Shown piece after piece: positions 8,617 to 17,323 of a stretch of 39,183 bases of DNA. A program made the translations under genes and the position numbers. Below the pieces are notes generated by a model. That model was given only the letters and a program-made list of their open reading frames with translations, did no database searches and was not told where the DNA came from. The DNA lies in assembly GCA_002067315.1 (NCBI GenBank), contig MVRA01000182.1, positions 1 through 39,183 of the forward strand. Direction: 5' to 3'. How positions within the stretch are numbered: position 1 is the first letter of the stretch; the number at the start of each line of letters is the position of its first letter. Source of the DNA: Methanocella sp. PtaU1.Bin125. Its GTDB lineage: Archaea; Halobacteriota; Methanocellia; Methanocellales; Methanocellaceae.

Positions 8617-9672
8617 TCACGGGTGAGGCGGATACGTGCTGCCAGGCCTGTACCTCGTCATGTAAAAGGTACCGTCCCCGCCGGAGACGCCTGCATAGTA
8701 TCGATAGTCGTGATAATAGGCGGTCTGCACGCCCGGAGTCAGCCATTCGCAGACATATCCCGATCGAAGCAGGTCCATGCAGCGATTGTACTGGTCGTAC
8801 ACGTGGAACGCCGAGACGGTACGCCATTGCCGGACGAGCCCCGGCCGGGGCTCGCCGTCCCGGTAATACTTTTCCAGCGCGACGTCCGCGCCGTCCATCG
8901 TCTGGGCCGCCGGTAACGTAAACTGGAAAGTGTACGACCTCATGGCGGTAAGATCATTTACGCAGAACTCCAGCCGGCTGTAGCTGGTGCCCCGGGGGTT
9001 GACTGTACGGATGTAGATATAAAAATTGTGGCTCGCCGGACACGTGATCGTCTTCATCCACGGATAGCTGCGGGCGCTGATGTATATGCTGAAGTCCACG
9101 TACCGGGCGTCGCTCCAGTTACGGCCGATGATGATGTCGTTCTCCGGCTGGTACCCGTTCACGGGCCTGCCCCACAGGTGAAGTGCGATGATCTCGTCCG
9201 GCTGGAGGTTAATGAGCGACTTCGAGCTGACGCGTGCATACACGCTCGAAGCCAGGACGGACGGCGTCCGGGAGCTTACGCCACCGGCCCCGATATAGGT
9301 CGCAGCATAACGATCGCTAAAACCTGAGCTGTAGGGTAGCGTCTCGCCCCCGGTAATCGACAGGGTACTGACGCTGTCCGGCGCAGCCGACCATTGCCCC
9401 GGGCGGCCGGACGGCAGCGGATGCGCGTAACCCGCCGGGGGATGGCCGGGGAAAACATGCCCGATGCCGGGCGCTATGCCCGGGACCGTAAACCTGTCGG
9501 CTTTGCCCGACAGGTAATTGTCGATGGCGGTCCCGGCGAGGACGCCATAATTTTCTACGACTGACGACAGGCGGTCATCAATTGTAACATCTGCCTGTGC
9601 CCTGGCGACGATAAAAAAACAGGCGCTAAGCAATAGCACAGTGATAATCCCGGTCGGTACTATCCTTTTCAA
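8617..9672 (-). CDS. Secreted protein of unknown function
   Basis: An exported protein of about 351 residues with an N-terminal signal segment (GIITVLLLSACFFIVARAQA). I prefer the TTG at 9672 because GGGGTGAT lies directly upstream; an in-frame GTG at 9702 has no ribosome site. The mature protein is rich in Tyr, Ser and Arg and has a beta-rich look. It has Cys residues near TITCPASHNFYIYIRTV, LEFCVNDL and CMDLLRSGYVCEW that could form disulfides. I recognise no family. It belongs to the run of exported proteins transcribed leftward between 6.8 and 12.2 kb. Confidence 0.7.
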   Translation of the reverse strand: MKRIVPTGIITVLLLSACFFIVARAQADVTIDDRLSSVVENYGVLAGTAIDNYLSGKADRFTVPGIAPGIGHVFPGHPPAGYAHPLPSGRPGQWSAAPDSVSTLSITGGETLPYSSGFSDRYAATYIGAGGVSSRTPSVLASSVYARVSSKSLINLQPDEIIALHLWGRPVNGYQPENDIIIGRNWSDARYVDFSIYISARSYPWMKTITCPASHNFYIYIRTVNPRGTSYSRLEFCVNDLTAMRSYTFQFTLPAAQTMDGADVALEKYYRDGEPRPGLVRQWRTVSAFHVYDQYNRCMDLLRSGYVCEWLTPGVQTAYYHDYRYYAGVSGGDGTFYMTRYRPGSTYPPHP

Positions 9673-10449
9673 GACATCACCCCGCGTGAGTATACGGGGC
9701 ACAGGGAGAACTGGCGGTATTATTCCCTGTGTCCCCGGGCACGATTCCCGGCCGGATCCAACCCCCGGAGATGGCCGGTTTCTATGCCATATTTATGCGT
9801 ATGGCTGGTAAACATACGCCCGAATAAATAAACGCTTAATTAGTATAAAAATGTTATCATAATGCTACAAATATATTCAAAAACGTGAAAATAATACCAA
9901 TATAAAAAATAAAATGGATTAATCTATTTTCTTACGCTGGAAGGAATCATCGTTATGACGCCGCATGCGATTCGGTCGCCACTGTTACCGGCCGGATCGG
10001 TCATCTGGTCGTCCGGGCCTGTGTGTATCACGATGGCGCTGCCATCGCTATCGAACAACGTCGTGGGCCCGGGCGAGAGGGTGATCAGGTCCGTGGTCGT
10101 ATTCAGGTATCCCCGGCCGTTCTCGTCGACCTGCAGGTCCGGCAGATCGCCGGCATGGGGCCCTTCCAGGTTCTTGAGGCCGTGCTTTTTGCCCAGCGGG
10201 TTATAGTGGCCCCCTGCCGCGACAAACGTCGGGCTGCAGTTGCCTTTTTCGTGTATGTGGATGCCGTGCGGGCCGGGCGTCAGGCCGCTGGCCAGGACCT
10301 CGACGCGGACCAGGCCATTACCGTCTTCAGTGAATCGCGCCGTCCCGATCTCATTGCCATTGACATCTTTCAGGATGGCCGAGGCGTCGTGCGTTATGCC
10401 CTCGTGAGCGCAGGCATTGTCCGACAGCAGGAAAAACGCTAACAGTACC

Positions 10450-10454
10450 AGTAT
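10450..10454. repeat. Target-site duplication (left copy)
   Basis: AGTAT here is repeated directly at 12188-12192 on the other side of the IS, as expected for duplication of a 5-bp target inside sodC. Confidence 0.85.
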
Positions 10455-12187
10455 CCCACATTTCGCAGGTAAATTTGAGGTTCTGGATTAATAGGTCTTG
10501 AAATTGGTGTCTGGTTGAAGAGTAATGGCCTGTGCTGCTTGCTTCTTGTTTTTATTCTTGTCTGTTCGTGTTATCGTGTAATGAAAAACGTTAGCGGCAA
10601 GATGCTTGATCATCTGGGATTGGTAGCGGGTTGTTTTGATGAGCTTGGCATAGTGGGCGTTATCGATGACAGGCTTCCTAAGAAAATGGGGTTGGGTCAT
10701 GGTGTTCTTGTGAAGGCTATGATATTGAATGGTTTAGGGTATCCGGACCGGCCGCTATACATGACCTCTGAATTTTTCAGTAAAGTGCCGTGTGAACGGT
10801 TGTTGGGATCTGGGGTGTTGCCCGATTATCTTAATGATGATGCTCTGGGAAGGTGTCTTGACGCTATCTACAAGTATGGGCCGACCGAGCTGTTCAGTAA
10901 TATTGTCTTTGAGATGATGCGTTTGCAGGGATGGCATACTCATTTGTTACATGTGGATACTACTAGTTTCAGCTTGTATGGCGAATACCCGGAGGAGGGA
11001 GAGGCGGATATCAAGATCAGTTTAGGACTTCCGAAGGATGGGCGGTGGGATTTGAAACGGTTCGTTCTTGGCCTTGTTTGTAACCGTTTGGGCGTCCCGT
11101 TATTCATGAAATCGTTCTCGGGTAATGAGAGCGATCGTAATAGTCTGTTAGAAATGATCAACGAGTTGAAGACCGGTCTTGCCAGCACCGATAAGACGTA
11201 TTACGTGGCGGATAGTGCGTTGTATACTGATAGTAATCTGCAGGGTATCGGGCAGAGTACGTTCTGGATCAGCAGAGTGCCGCAAACTGTGGGGGAGGCG
11301 GACCAGCTTCTTGATGCTTGTGTGGAGATGACCCAGTGTAGGGATGCCCGTTATTCGTATTACGAGACGGTTTCTAATTACGGTGGCATATCTCAGAAAT
11401 GGGTGTTAGTCCATTCGAAGGAGATGGAATATGTTGCCATGAGGACTTTTGAGAAAGGCCTTGCCGAAAATATTGAAAAGACAGGGAAAAGTTTGTGGCA
11501 TCTGTCTAATCAGGAGTTCTTCTGCCGAGAGGATGCCGTTAAAGCCGCGTTGAAATGGGCGAAGAAGCACCCGTTGGCAGAGTTCGTATCATTAGATACG
11601 ACCACTGTTAAAAAGAAACGGGGTCGTGGCAGACCGAAAAACGATGAAAAACTGGAAGCAGTTTACCATGTAGACGCTGTCATGAAAGTGAATGAGAAAG
11701 AAGTGGAGCGGAGAAGGGGGCGGCTGGGCAGATTTATCCTTGCCACTAATGACCTGGAGCTGGACGCGGAGTCTCTTCTCAATTATTACAAAGAACAGGG
11801 CGTCGTAGAACGCGGATTCAGATTCCTGAAAGACGATACGTTCAGAGTCAGTAACGTTTACCTGAAAAAACCGCATAGAATACAGGCCCTGGCAATGATC
11901 ATGGTGCTCTGTCTCATGATTTACAGCTTGCTTGAGTGGAAATTACGTCAGAAATTGAAAGAAACTGGTAAGACGGTGAGAAGTCAGATCAGAAAACAGG
12001 TTCAAAATCCCAGTATGAAATGGGTATTCTTCCTTTTCTACGGAGTAGCTGAAATACTGATACAACGAGGCGATATCCTGTATAAAGAACTGCTTAACAT
12101 GACTGACGAACTCCAGTCTTTATTAGGGCTGCTGGGAACCGATTATGAAAAATATTACAACTGAAAAGACTACGTGCGAAATGTGGG
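10455..12187 (+). mobile_element. Complete IS1634-type insertion sequence (1733 bp)
   Basis: The left end 10455-10471 and the reverse complement of the right end 12171-12187 match at 16 of 17 positions (CCCACATTTCGCA, one mismatch, then GTA). The ends are flanked by the direct repeat AGTAT. One transposase gene fills the interior. Intact ends, an open transposase frame and an exactly restorable target suggest a recent, possibly still active insertion. Confidence 0.93.
10515..12164 (+). CDS. IS1634-family DDE transposase
   Basis: Up to 549 residues. The N-terminal region (LDHLGLVAGCFDELG..., DDRLPKKMGLGHGVLVKAMILNGLG) is the DUF4277-like domain of IS1634 transposases. The catalytic DDE core follows: first Asp in LLHVDTTSFSLYG, second in YYVADSALYT, and Glu in EQGVVERGFRFLKDD, where E-x6-K is the IS4-superfamily signature. 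The start is uncertain: TTG at 10515 gives an odd hydrophobic extension, and ATG 10581 (MKNVSGKMLDHLG) gives a more typical N terminus. Neither has a good ribosome site. Codon use is less GC-rich than in the neighbours, as expected for a mobile gene. Confidence 0.92.
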   Translation: MKSNGLCCLLLVFILVCSCYRVMKNVSGKMLDHLGLVAGCFDELGIVGVIDDRLPKKMGLGHGVLVKAMILNGLGYPDRPLYMTSEFFSKVPCERLLGSGVLPDYLNDDALGRCLDAIYKYGPTELFSNIVFEMMRLQGWHTHLLHVDTTSFSLYGEYPEEGEADIKISLGLPKDGRWDLKRFVLGLVCNRLGVPLFMKSFSGNESDRNSLLEMINELKTGLASTDKTYYVADSALYTDSNLQGIGQSTFWISRVPQTVGEADQLLDACVEMTQCRDARYSYYETVSNYGGISQKWVLVHSKEMEYVAMRTFEKGLAENIEKTGKSLWHLSNQEFFCREDAVKAALKWAKKHPLAEFVSLDTTTVKKKRGRGRPKNDEKLEAVYHVDAVMKVNEKEVERRRGRLGRFILATNDLELDAESLLNYYKEQGVVERGFRFLKDDTFRVSNVYLKKPHRIQALAMIMVLCLMIYSLLEWKLRQKLKETGKTVRSQIRKQVQNPSMKWVFFLFYGVAEILIQRGDILYKELLNMTDELQSLLGLLGTDYEKYYN

Positions 12188-12192
12188 AGTAT
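12188..12192. repeat. Target-site duplication (right copy)
   Basis: Second copy of AGTAT, adjoining the right IS end and continuing into the 5' end of sodC on the minus strand. Confidence 0.85.
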
Positions 12193-12207
12193 TAATGCTA
12201 TTTTCAT

Positions 12208-12603
12208 TTTATACCCCTACAAGACTGAGTCATATCTTCAGTTGAAGAAAGTATGCTGCGGACTCCCCTGGAAAATAAAAAACGTAGCTGCAAATCGGAG
12301 CAGTCACGCGTGCGCGCGCGAGCGGCTGATGGCCAGTGACGTGATGCCCGGCCTGAATTTTCTACTGATACCCCGATTTAACGTTCAGTTCAACGTTGTG
12401 GCCATAACGCTATAAAACGATGAGCGATAAGCATTCTATTGCCTGTGGACGAACTCAGTGAACCCAATACTTCCGTATAATGCTTCCGCAGGCAGCCCGG
12501 CCGTTGCCATTCAAGTACCCAGGACGGCCGGCGCTTACATGGATTTATCTGTAACAATCGGGCCACTGTGACAGTACTGAGGAAGAGAGCTCGAAAATAT
12601 TTA
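12208..12603. other. Intergenic region: sodC promoter side and spacer
   Basis: Contains the sodC leader on the minus strand (GTAGGGGTATAAA directly before ATG 12207), a small TCTTCA-GT-TGAAGA palindrome near 12234-12247 and a GCGCGCGCGAGCG stretch at 12306-12340. Otherwise I see no gene. Confidence 0.5.
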
Positions 12604-12688
12604 TGCGGGGGACGAGATTTGAACTCGCGAACGCCTACGCGACAGGACCCTCAATCCTGCTCCTTTGACCTGTCTGGGAAACCCCCGC
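12604..12688 (-). tRNA. tRNA-Leu (anticodon GAG)
   Basis: Read on the minus strand, GCGGGGG (12688-12682) pairs with CCCCCGC (12611-12605), followed by discriminator A. The anticodon stem CAGGA/TCCTG encloses loop TTGAGGG, giving anticodon GAG. A long variable arm (CGCG...CGCG) marks a class II tRNA, and the T arm is GCGAG-TTCAAAT-CTCGT. No intron is seen and CCA is not encoded. Confidence 0.93.
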
Positions 12689-12707
12689 AAAGAGGTTATA
12701 AAAACAC

Positions 12708-12728
12708 AAAACCGGCGATGGCGGTTTT
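12708..12728. repeat. Short hairpin upstream of the tRNA
   Basis: AAAACCG and CGGTTTT form a perfect 7-bp stem around seven bases. It lies between the small secreted gene and the tRNA, and could end the former's transcript. Confidence 0.45.
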
Positions 12729-12856
12729 GCAGAACTTAGAAAGGCACTGTTGAAATATAAAACTTTCCCTTCCGGTTACGGTGGCGCGTAGCAGCCACGG
12801 GAACCGGCCCAGCCCCGCCCAACCGGAGAATAAAATCAACGGAGCCGCGACCGCGA

Positions 12857-13087
12857 TCAGGACCGCAGCCCGAAGTAGTCGTTGTGGTGATAGCAGAACA
12901 CGTCGTACAGCGTGCCGCCGGTGTTATCCTCGTTGTGCAGCAGGATTCCGGACAGTACCCCGCTGGCCGCCTGGCGGCCGCTGTCGTACGACTCGGCGCT
13001 GACGGTGCCGTTCATGATCAGCGAAAGGCTGAGCAACACGCAGATCGTGGCTATGACATAAAAAAGGCTCATTTTTCCTTCGGCCAT
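12857..13087 (-). CDS. Small secreted or membrane-anchored protein (76 aa)
   Basis: A 76-residue protein with a short charged start and one hydrophobic segment (MSLFYVIATICVLLSLSLIM) that looks like a signal peptide or anchor. A polar tail of about 48 residues contains an Asn-x-Thr site, SGILLHNEDNTGG and a C-terminal YHHNDYF patch. On this strand TTTATA lies 28 bases upstream of ATG 13087, which fits leaderless transcription; GGGGAT is also present. No family is recognised. Confidence 0.6.
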   Translation of the reverse strand: MAEGKMSLFYVIATICVLLSLSLIMNGTVSAESYDSGRQAASGVLSGILLHNEDNTGGTLYDVFCYHHNDYFGLRS

Positions 13088-13397
13088 CTGTTCAATCCCC
13101 TGTTAATGGTATAAAACTCAAAACGGCCTGTTATTTTAAATCTTTTCTGGATATTCCGCTTAATATTCACCCATAATAGCTATAAATCGAAAATATTACC
13201 ATAGTTCTCTATAATATTGAAAAATATCGCGATAACTGCGATTATACGGTTAATTCGCGTTTGATAACCGTTTGGTTAGTATCGCATCACTGGTTTGATC
13301 ATGAAAGGGACTGCCCTGCCACCGGGCCATATGCGCACGCGCGAGCGCCCGGCCGGCCGGTTACGATTAGCCTGACCCGTGATACAGGGTACATGGC
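13088..13397. other. AT-rich intergenic region
   Basis: Holds the TATA box of the small secreted gene at its left edge. To the right are AT-rich sequence without a clear gene and a CGCACGCGCGAGCGC stretch near 13331-13349. Nothing else is recognised. Confidence 0.4.
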
Positions 13398-14777
13398 TTA
13401 ATCTTTATTTTCCGGTATCACGACAGGATAGCCCCGGGCTTTCCAGGCCGTGATGCCGCCCAGCACGTTGTAGACGTTCGTGAAGCCGGCGTTCTTCAGG
13501 ATGCTGGCCCCGATGCTACCCCGGTGGCCGACGTTGCAGGTCACCGCGATCGGCGCGTCTTTCGGGGCGTCGGGCAGGTTGTCCTTCAACGTGCCAAGGA
13601 AACGCATACCGGCGCCGGGCATGATGCCTTTCTGCCACTCGTGGGGTTCACGCACGTCGATCAGGCGAATGTTCTCCACGTCCCTCATCACTTTCAGCGC
13701 GTCGACCGAGATGGCGCCGACGTGGTCGACGGGCATGCCGAGATTCTGCCAGGCCTCGAAGCCGCCGCAGAGGTATCCTTCGACCCGGTCGTAGCCGATG
13801 CGGGCGAGGTAGCGGGCGACGGTCGCGACATCCCCGGGCTGTCCGGTCACGAGGTAGATCGGCCTGTCGGCCTCGAGCAGCCAGCCGGGAATAACCGTAT
13901 TGCCGCGGGCCCATATGTTCAACGAGCCAGGGATATGGCCGCCTGCGAAGGCCGTTGGCATACGCGTATCGATGAGATAGTGTTCCCTCTCGAGCAGGGC
14001 CTCGGCCAGCTCCGGTGGCTGCAGGGGCTTCGGGCCTGCGGGCGCGGGCGGAGTGCCCGTCGAGTTAAACTGTTCCATCCGGCGGAAATATGGAGGGTAC
14101 AAGTGCTGTTCCGCTGCCTTGTTCCGGACGAACGTGTCGCGGTCATACGACAGCCACGGGTTCGCCCGCAGCTCGTAGCCGATGGTCGTCTCGTCCCGGT
14201 CGCTGATGCCGGCGCCGCAGACCGAGCCGGCGCCGTGAGCGGGGCAGAGGATGGCCTGGTCGCCCAGCGGCAGCAGCTTCTCGTGGATGGCCCGGTACAG
14301 CATCCCGGCACATTCGGCCTTTCTGCCCTCGCCGTAAAAGTCGATGCGACCGCAGCTCCCGGCGAAGAGCGTGTCGCCGCTGAAAGCCATGAGAGCGACG
14401 TCGGGATGCCCCGACTCATACAGCGCAAAAGACAGGCCGTCCATCGTGTGCCCGGGTGTTTCGAGCGCACGGAGCATCATCCCGCCAAACTCGAGGGTAT
14501 CCCCATCGTTCAGCCGCGCATCGCCATAAAGAACCTCGTCGTTCCTGCCACGGCAGATCAACGCGCCGGTTTGCGCCTTCAGGGCCGTCGAGCCCAGCAC
14601 GAAGTCCTCGTGGCGATGGGTCTCGAGGATATATTTGATTGCCAGACAGCGTTCACGGGCGGCGTTTACGTAACGGTCGATGTCGCGACCGGGATCGATG
14701 ACGACGGCTTCGCCCCCGGAACCGATCAGGTAAGAGGTGGCCGAGAGGCCTTCGGCGGTGAACTTAAGGAAGAACAT
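13398..14777 (-). CDS. Persulfide dioxygenase-like MBL hydrolase fused to two rhodanese domains
   Basis: A 459-residue cytoplasmic fusion. Residues 1-235 are a metallo-beta-lactamase fold of the ETHE1/persulfide-dioxygenase type, with THRHEDF (H54, H56, D58), H110, D135 and H181 as metal ligands. Residues 255-350 are a rhodanese-like domain whose active-site position (LVTGQPGDVA) lacks Cys. Residues 357-455 are a second rhodanese domain with the active Cys414 (CNVGHRG). Known relatives such as CstB oxidise persulfide and move sulfane sulfur to thiosulfate. I start at ATG 14777 because a TATA element lies 28 bases upstream (leaderless); ATG 14786 is an alternative. A much earlier start (14894) would add an unrelated tail. 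Confidence 0.88.
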   Translation of the reverse strand: MFFLKFTAEGLSATSYLIGSGGEAVVIDPGRDIDRYVNAARERCLAIKYILETHRHEDFVLGSTALKAQTGALICRGRNDEVLYGDARLNDGDTLEFGGMMLRALETPGHTMDGLSFALYESGHPDVALMAFSGDTLFAGSCGRIDFYGEGRKAECAGMLYRAIHEKLLPLGDQAILCPAHGAGSVCGAGISDRDETTIGYELRANPWLSYDRDTFVRNKAAEQHLYPPYFRRMEQFNSTGTPPAPAGPKPLQPPELAEALLEREHYLIDTRMPTAFAGGHIPGSLNIWARGNTVIPGWLLEADRPIYLVTGQPGDVATVARYLARIGYDRVEGYLCGGFEAWQNLGMPVDHVGAISVDALKVMRDVENIRLIDVREPHEWQKGIMPGAGMRFLGTLKDNLPDAPKDAPIAVTCNVGHRGSIGASILKNAGFTNVYNVLGGITAWKARGYPVVIPENKD

Positions 14778-15042
14778 GGCGATCATATAATATTGGCCAT
14801 ATAAAGATAAATAACATGCGGTATGCCGTTTTATACTCAGGTTCGGGCCATTTCGGACATCGGACTTTAGTACAGGGCACAGGAGACACCGCAAAAACCG
14901 TCACCATTATCGCGTCAGACAGGATAGTGTATAAAAGCATCCCCAACGGCCGCATGTGGCGCTGGCGCATTTTTTATCGGGCGTTTTCGGCGGTTATTGA
15001 TAGTACAACAGCGAAGGCGTCAAAAGGTTTTTAACATCAAAA

Positions 15043-15070
15043 GTAATAAGAATATTAATTATAGTATTAC
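15043..15070 (+). promoter_or_regulatory. NikR-like operator upstream of nikR
   Basis: Perfect half-sites GTAATA and TATTAC are separated by exactly 16 bp (extendable to AGTAATA/TATTACT). This is the same geometry as the E. coli NikR operator (GTATGA-N16-TCATAC). It follows a TATA-like TTTTTAAC (about 15027-15034) and precedes the nikR start by 20 bases, which fits autorepression. Confidence 0.8.
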
Positions 15071-15090
15071 TATTGACACGGAGACACAGC

Positions 15091-15513
15091 ATGGAACAGG
15101 AATTAATGCGCATCGGGGTGTCCCTGCCGGACAACCTCCTCGGCCGCTTCGACCAGATCATAGAGAAGCGCGGCTACTCCTCCCGGTCGGAGGGCATCAG
15201 GGACGCCATCCGCAACTACATCATGCACTACGAGTGGTACAACGAGGTGGAGGGCGCCCGCATCGGCATCATCACCATGATCTACGACCACGACCAGCGG
15301 GGGCTGGTCAACAACCTGACGGACATCCAGCACGAGTTCATGGACATGATCAAGTCCTCGGTCCACGTGCACCTCGACCATGACAACTGTCTCGAGATCA
15401 TCATGCTCCAGGGCGAGGGCCAGAGGGTCAAGGAAGTCGCCGAGAAGATGATGGCCCTGAAGGGCGTGAAGCACGTCAAGCTGACCACGATATCGCCGAA
15501 CGCGGAGCTATAG
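15091..15513 (+). CDS. nikR: Nickel-responsive transcriptional regulator NikR
   Basis: A 140-residue regulator with an N-terminal ribbon-helix-helix DNA-binding domain ([18 protein letters not shown], then [17 protein letters not shown]). The C-terminal ACT-like nickel-binding domain has His81, His92, His94 and Cys100 ([12 protein letters not shown]), the high-affinity square-planar Ni site. In other organisms Ni-NikR represses nickel uptake genes. GGAG upstream supports ATG 15091; a TTG six codons earlier is unlikely. It heads an operon with the cbiQ and cbiO genes and carries a perfect NikR-type palindrome in its own promoter. Confidence 0.96.
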   Translation: MEQELMRIGVSLPDNLLGRFDQIIEKRGYSSRSEGIRDAIRNYIMHYEWYNEVEGARIGIITMIYDHDQRGLVNNLTDIQHEFMDMIKSSVHVHLDHDNCLEIIMLQGEGQRVKEVAEKMMALKGVKHVKLTTISPNAEL

Positions 15514-15521
15514 GTCATAGG

Positions 15522-16463
15522 ATGACAATCCCGGCATGGATGAGCAAGGTCGATTCTGCGCCTTGCGAGTACCGCGTGGCGCGGGGCGGCCGGAAGAATT
15601 TCGTAAGGAAATCTATCGACGGCGTCGTCCGGTTTTTCGGGGAGTCGATGGCCTCGGAGAGCTATGCGAATCGGCCGGGGCTGCTCCAGGGCCTGGACCC
15701 CCGCATCAAGCTGGTATCCATCCTGGCAATCGTGATATCTGTCAGCCTGACCCGTGATATTAAAGTACTCGCGGTCGTTTATGCTTTGGTTTTGCTGTTT
15801 GCCCTGCTCAGCCGGATCGGGCCATTGTTCTTCATCAAGCGGGTCTGGCTCTTCATACCGCTCTTTACGGGGGTGATCGCATTTCCGATCATATTTAATA
15901 TCTTTACCCCCGGGGACAGCCTCGTCGTTCTGGCCGCCCCCGGACCGGGCGTCCGCCTGGGGCCGCTGGCGCTACCCGATACCATCAGCATCACCGGTCA
16001 GGGAGTCATGACTGCATCGGTATTCACGTTACGGGTGGCGACCAGCGTATCGGCAGTCGTCCTGTTATTCCTGACGACCCGGCAGGACATGCTCTTCAAG
16101 TCCTTCAGGGCGATTGGCATGCCGAAGGTCTATGTGCTGGTAATGGACATGTGTTACCGATATATCTTCATTTTCATGGAAGTGATACGGGACCTGTACA
16201 CGGCAAAAAAGAGCCGCACGATCAGGAACCAGTCGCTGGCCGACGACTGGAAGTGGGTCGGCAGCAGGATCGGGTATACGCTGGTCAAGACGCTGGACAT
16301 GAGCGAAAAGGTCCACCGGGCCATGATGTCTCGCGGGTTCACGGGGGACGTGAAGCTCATGAATGACTTCCAGGCCAGGAAGCGCGACTACGTGGCCTTA
16401 TCCGCCACGCTCGCGTTCAGCCTGGCCCTCGTGCTGATATCGCAAAATATTATTAAGGTATAG
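15522..16463 (+). CDS. cbiQ: Energy-coupling (T) component of ECF nickel/cobalt transporter, CbiQ
   Basis: A 313-residue membrane protein. After an unusually long polar N terminus (about 60 residues), hydrophobic spans run from about residue 64 to the end. The conserved T-component coupling region is present as MSRGF in KTLDMSEKVHRAMMSRGF, plus the DPRIKL motif near residue 59. It would link the substrate-binding CbiM to the ATPase CbiO in the membrane. It lies eight bases downstream of nikR and nine upstream of cbiO, so it is co-transcribed. Confidence 0.93.
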   Translation: MTIPAWMSKVDSAPCEYRVARGGRKNFVRKSIDGVVRFFGESMASESYANRPGLLQGLDPRIKLVSILAIVISVSLTRDIKVLAVVYALVLLFALLSRIGPLFFIKRVWLFIPLFTGVIAFPIIFNIFTPGDSLVVLAAPGPGVRLGPLALPDTISITGQGVMTASVFTLRVATSVSAVVLLFLTTRQDMLFKSFRAIGMPKVYVLVMDMCYRYIFIFMEVIRDLYTAKKSRTIRNQSLADDWKWVGSRIGYTLVKTLDMSEKVHRAMMSRGFTGDVKLMNDFQARKRDYVALSATLAFSLALVLISQNIIKV

Positions 16464-16471
16464 GTGTTGCT

Positions 16472-17323
16472 TTGGAAACAATATTCGACTTGAGGAATGT
16501 TTCGTATACGTATCTCGGCAAATTCGAGGCGCTTCGCGAGATCGACCTGAAGATCGGCCGCGGGGAGCAGGTTGCGATCATGGGCGCCAACGGCAGCGGA
16601 AAATCTACACTGCTGTCCATCCTGAATGCCCTGATCTACCCGACCTCCGGCGAGTTCTACGCGTTCGGCAACCTGGTGACCGAGGATGCCTTCGATACGC
16701 TGCAGGCGGGCGAGTTCAACCGGTATTTCCGCCGGAAGACCGGCTTCGTCTTCCAGAACCCCGACGTCCAGATGTTCTCTTCCACGGTCTACGACGAGAT
16801 CGCCTTCGGGCCGCTGCAGCTCGACCTGCCCGGGGAGGAAGTGAAGCGGCGCGTGGACGACGTCATCAAGATGATCGGCATCGAAAAGCTCCGCGACCGC
16901 GCCCCGCACACGCTGAGCGGCGGGGAGAAAAAAAAGGTCTGCATCGCTTCGGTTTTGGCCAGCAGCCCCGACGTGCTGCTCCTCGACGAGCCCACCGCCG
17001 GCCTGGACCCGCGGACGCAGCTGTGGCTGATCGAGCTGCTGCACGAGCTGGGTCATGCGGGCAAGACCATCGTGACGGCAACCCACGACCTCGATGCGGT
17101 CGAGCACATCAGCGAGCGGGCGATCGTCATGGGCGAAGACCACCGTATCAGGGTCGATACGCGGAGTTCCGTCGTGGTTAATGACCTGGACCTGCTGCTG
17201 TCCACTAACCTCATCCATAAGCACATGCATCGCCACGGCGCGATCACCCATCACCATATCCATTCCCATGAGGGCGAACACCAGCACGGGCATAACGGGC
17301 CCGAGGGGGAAAGGATGCCGTGA
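16472..17323 (+). CDS. cbiO: ECF nickel/cobalt transporter ATPase CbiO with His-rich tail
   Basis: A 283-residue ABC ATPase with Walker A GANGSGKST (38-46), Q-loop FVFQNPDVQ, signature LSGGEKKK (about 147-154), Walker B VLLLDEP and H-loop TATHD. It energises uptake of Ni2+ or Co2+ through CbiM/CbiQ. The C-terminal 45 residues are a His-rich tail (HKHMHRHGAITHHHIHSH and beyond) that probably binds metal in the cytoplasm. The start is TTG with AGGTG upstream. The gene overlaps the following HD-domain gene by TGATG. Confidence 0.94.
   Translation: METIFDLRNVSYTYLGKFEALREIDLKIGRGEQVAIMGANGSGKSTLLSILNALIYPTSGEFYAFGNLVTEDAFDTLQAGEFNRYFRRKTGFVFQNPDVQMFSSTVYDEIAFGPLQLDLPGEEVKRRVDDVIKMIGIEKLRDRAPHTLSGGEKKKVCIASVLASSPDVLLLDEPTAGLDPRTQLWLIELLHELGHAGKTIVTATHDLDAVEHISERAIVMGEDHRIRVDTRSSVVVNDLDLLLSTNLIHKHMHRHGAITHHHIHSHEGEHQHGHNGPEGERMP

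Larger units (their letters stand above)
9924..12207 (-). pseudogene. sodC: Cu/Zn superoxide dismutase gene split by an IS element
   Basis: The minus-strand frame from 10454 to stop 9924 lacks a start codon, yet encodes nearly all of a Cu/Zn superoxide dismutase. The missing start lies beyond the IS: ATG 12207 to 12188, with GGGGTA upstream. Joining 12207-12188 to 10449-9924 (one copy of the duplicated AGTAT kept) gives an unbroken 181-residue protein beginning MKIALILVLLAFFLLSDNAC, a signal peptide. It has the Cu ligands H71, H73, H88 and H149, and the Zn ligands H88, H96, H105 and D108. It also has Cys78/Cys169 and Arg166, with metal-ligand spacing identical to classical SodC. The protein would detoxify superoxide outside the membrane. 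As it stands the gene is inactive, with the signal peptide cut after codon 5. Confidence 0.93.

Noticed and set aside
10023-10442. Plus-strand 139-residue frame in the region left of the IS
   Set aside because: It is the shadow of the sodC frame on the minus strand, which encodes all superoxide dismutase motifs.
12411-12465. TATA-like GCTATAAAACG followed by ATG
   Set aside because: The frame is only 13 codons and has no ribosome site.
13524-14804. Long plus-strand frame of 426 residues
   Set aside because: It is the reverse-strand shadow of the MBL-rhodanese gene, with Arg/Val/Gly/Asp-rich nonsense composition.
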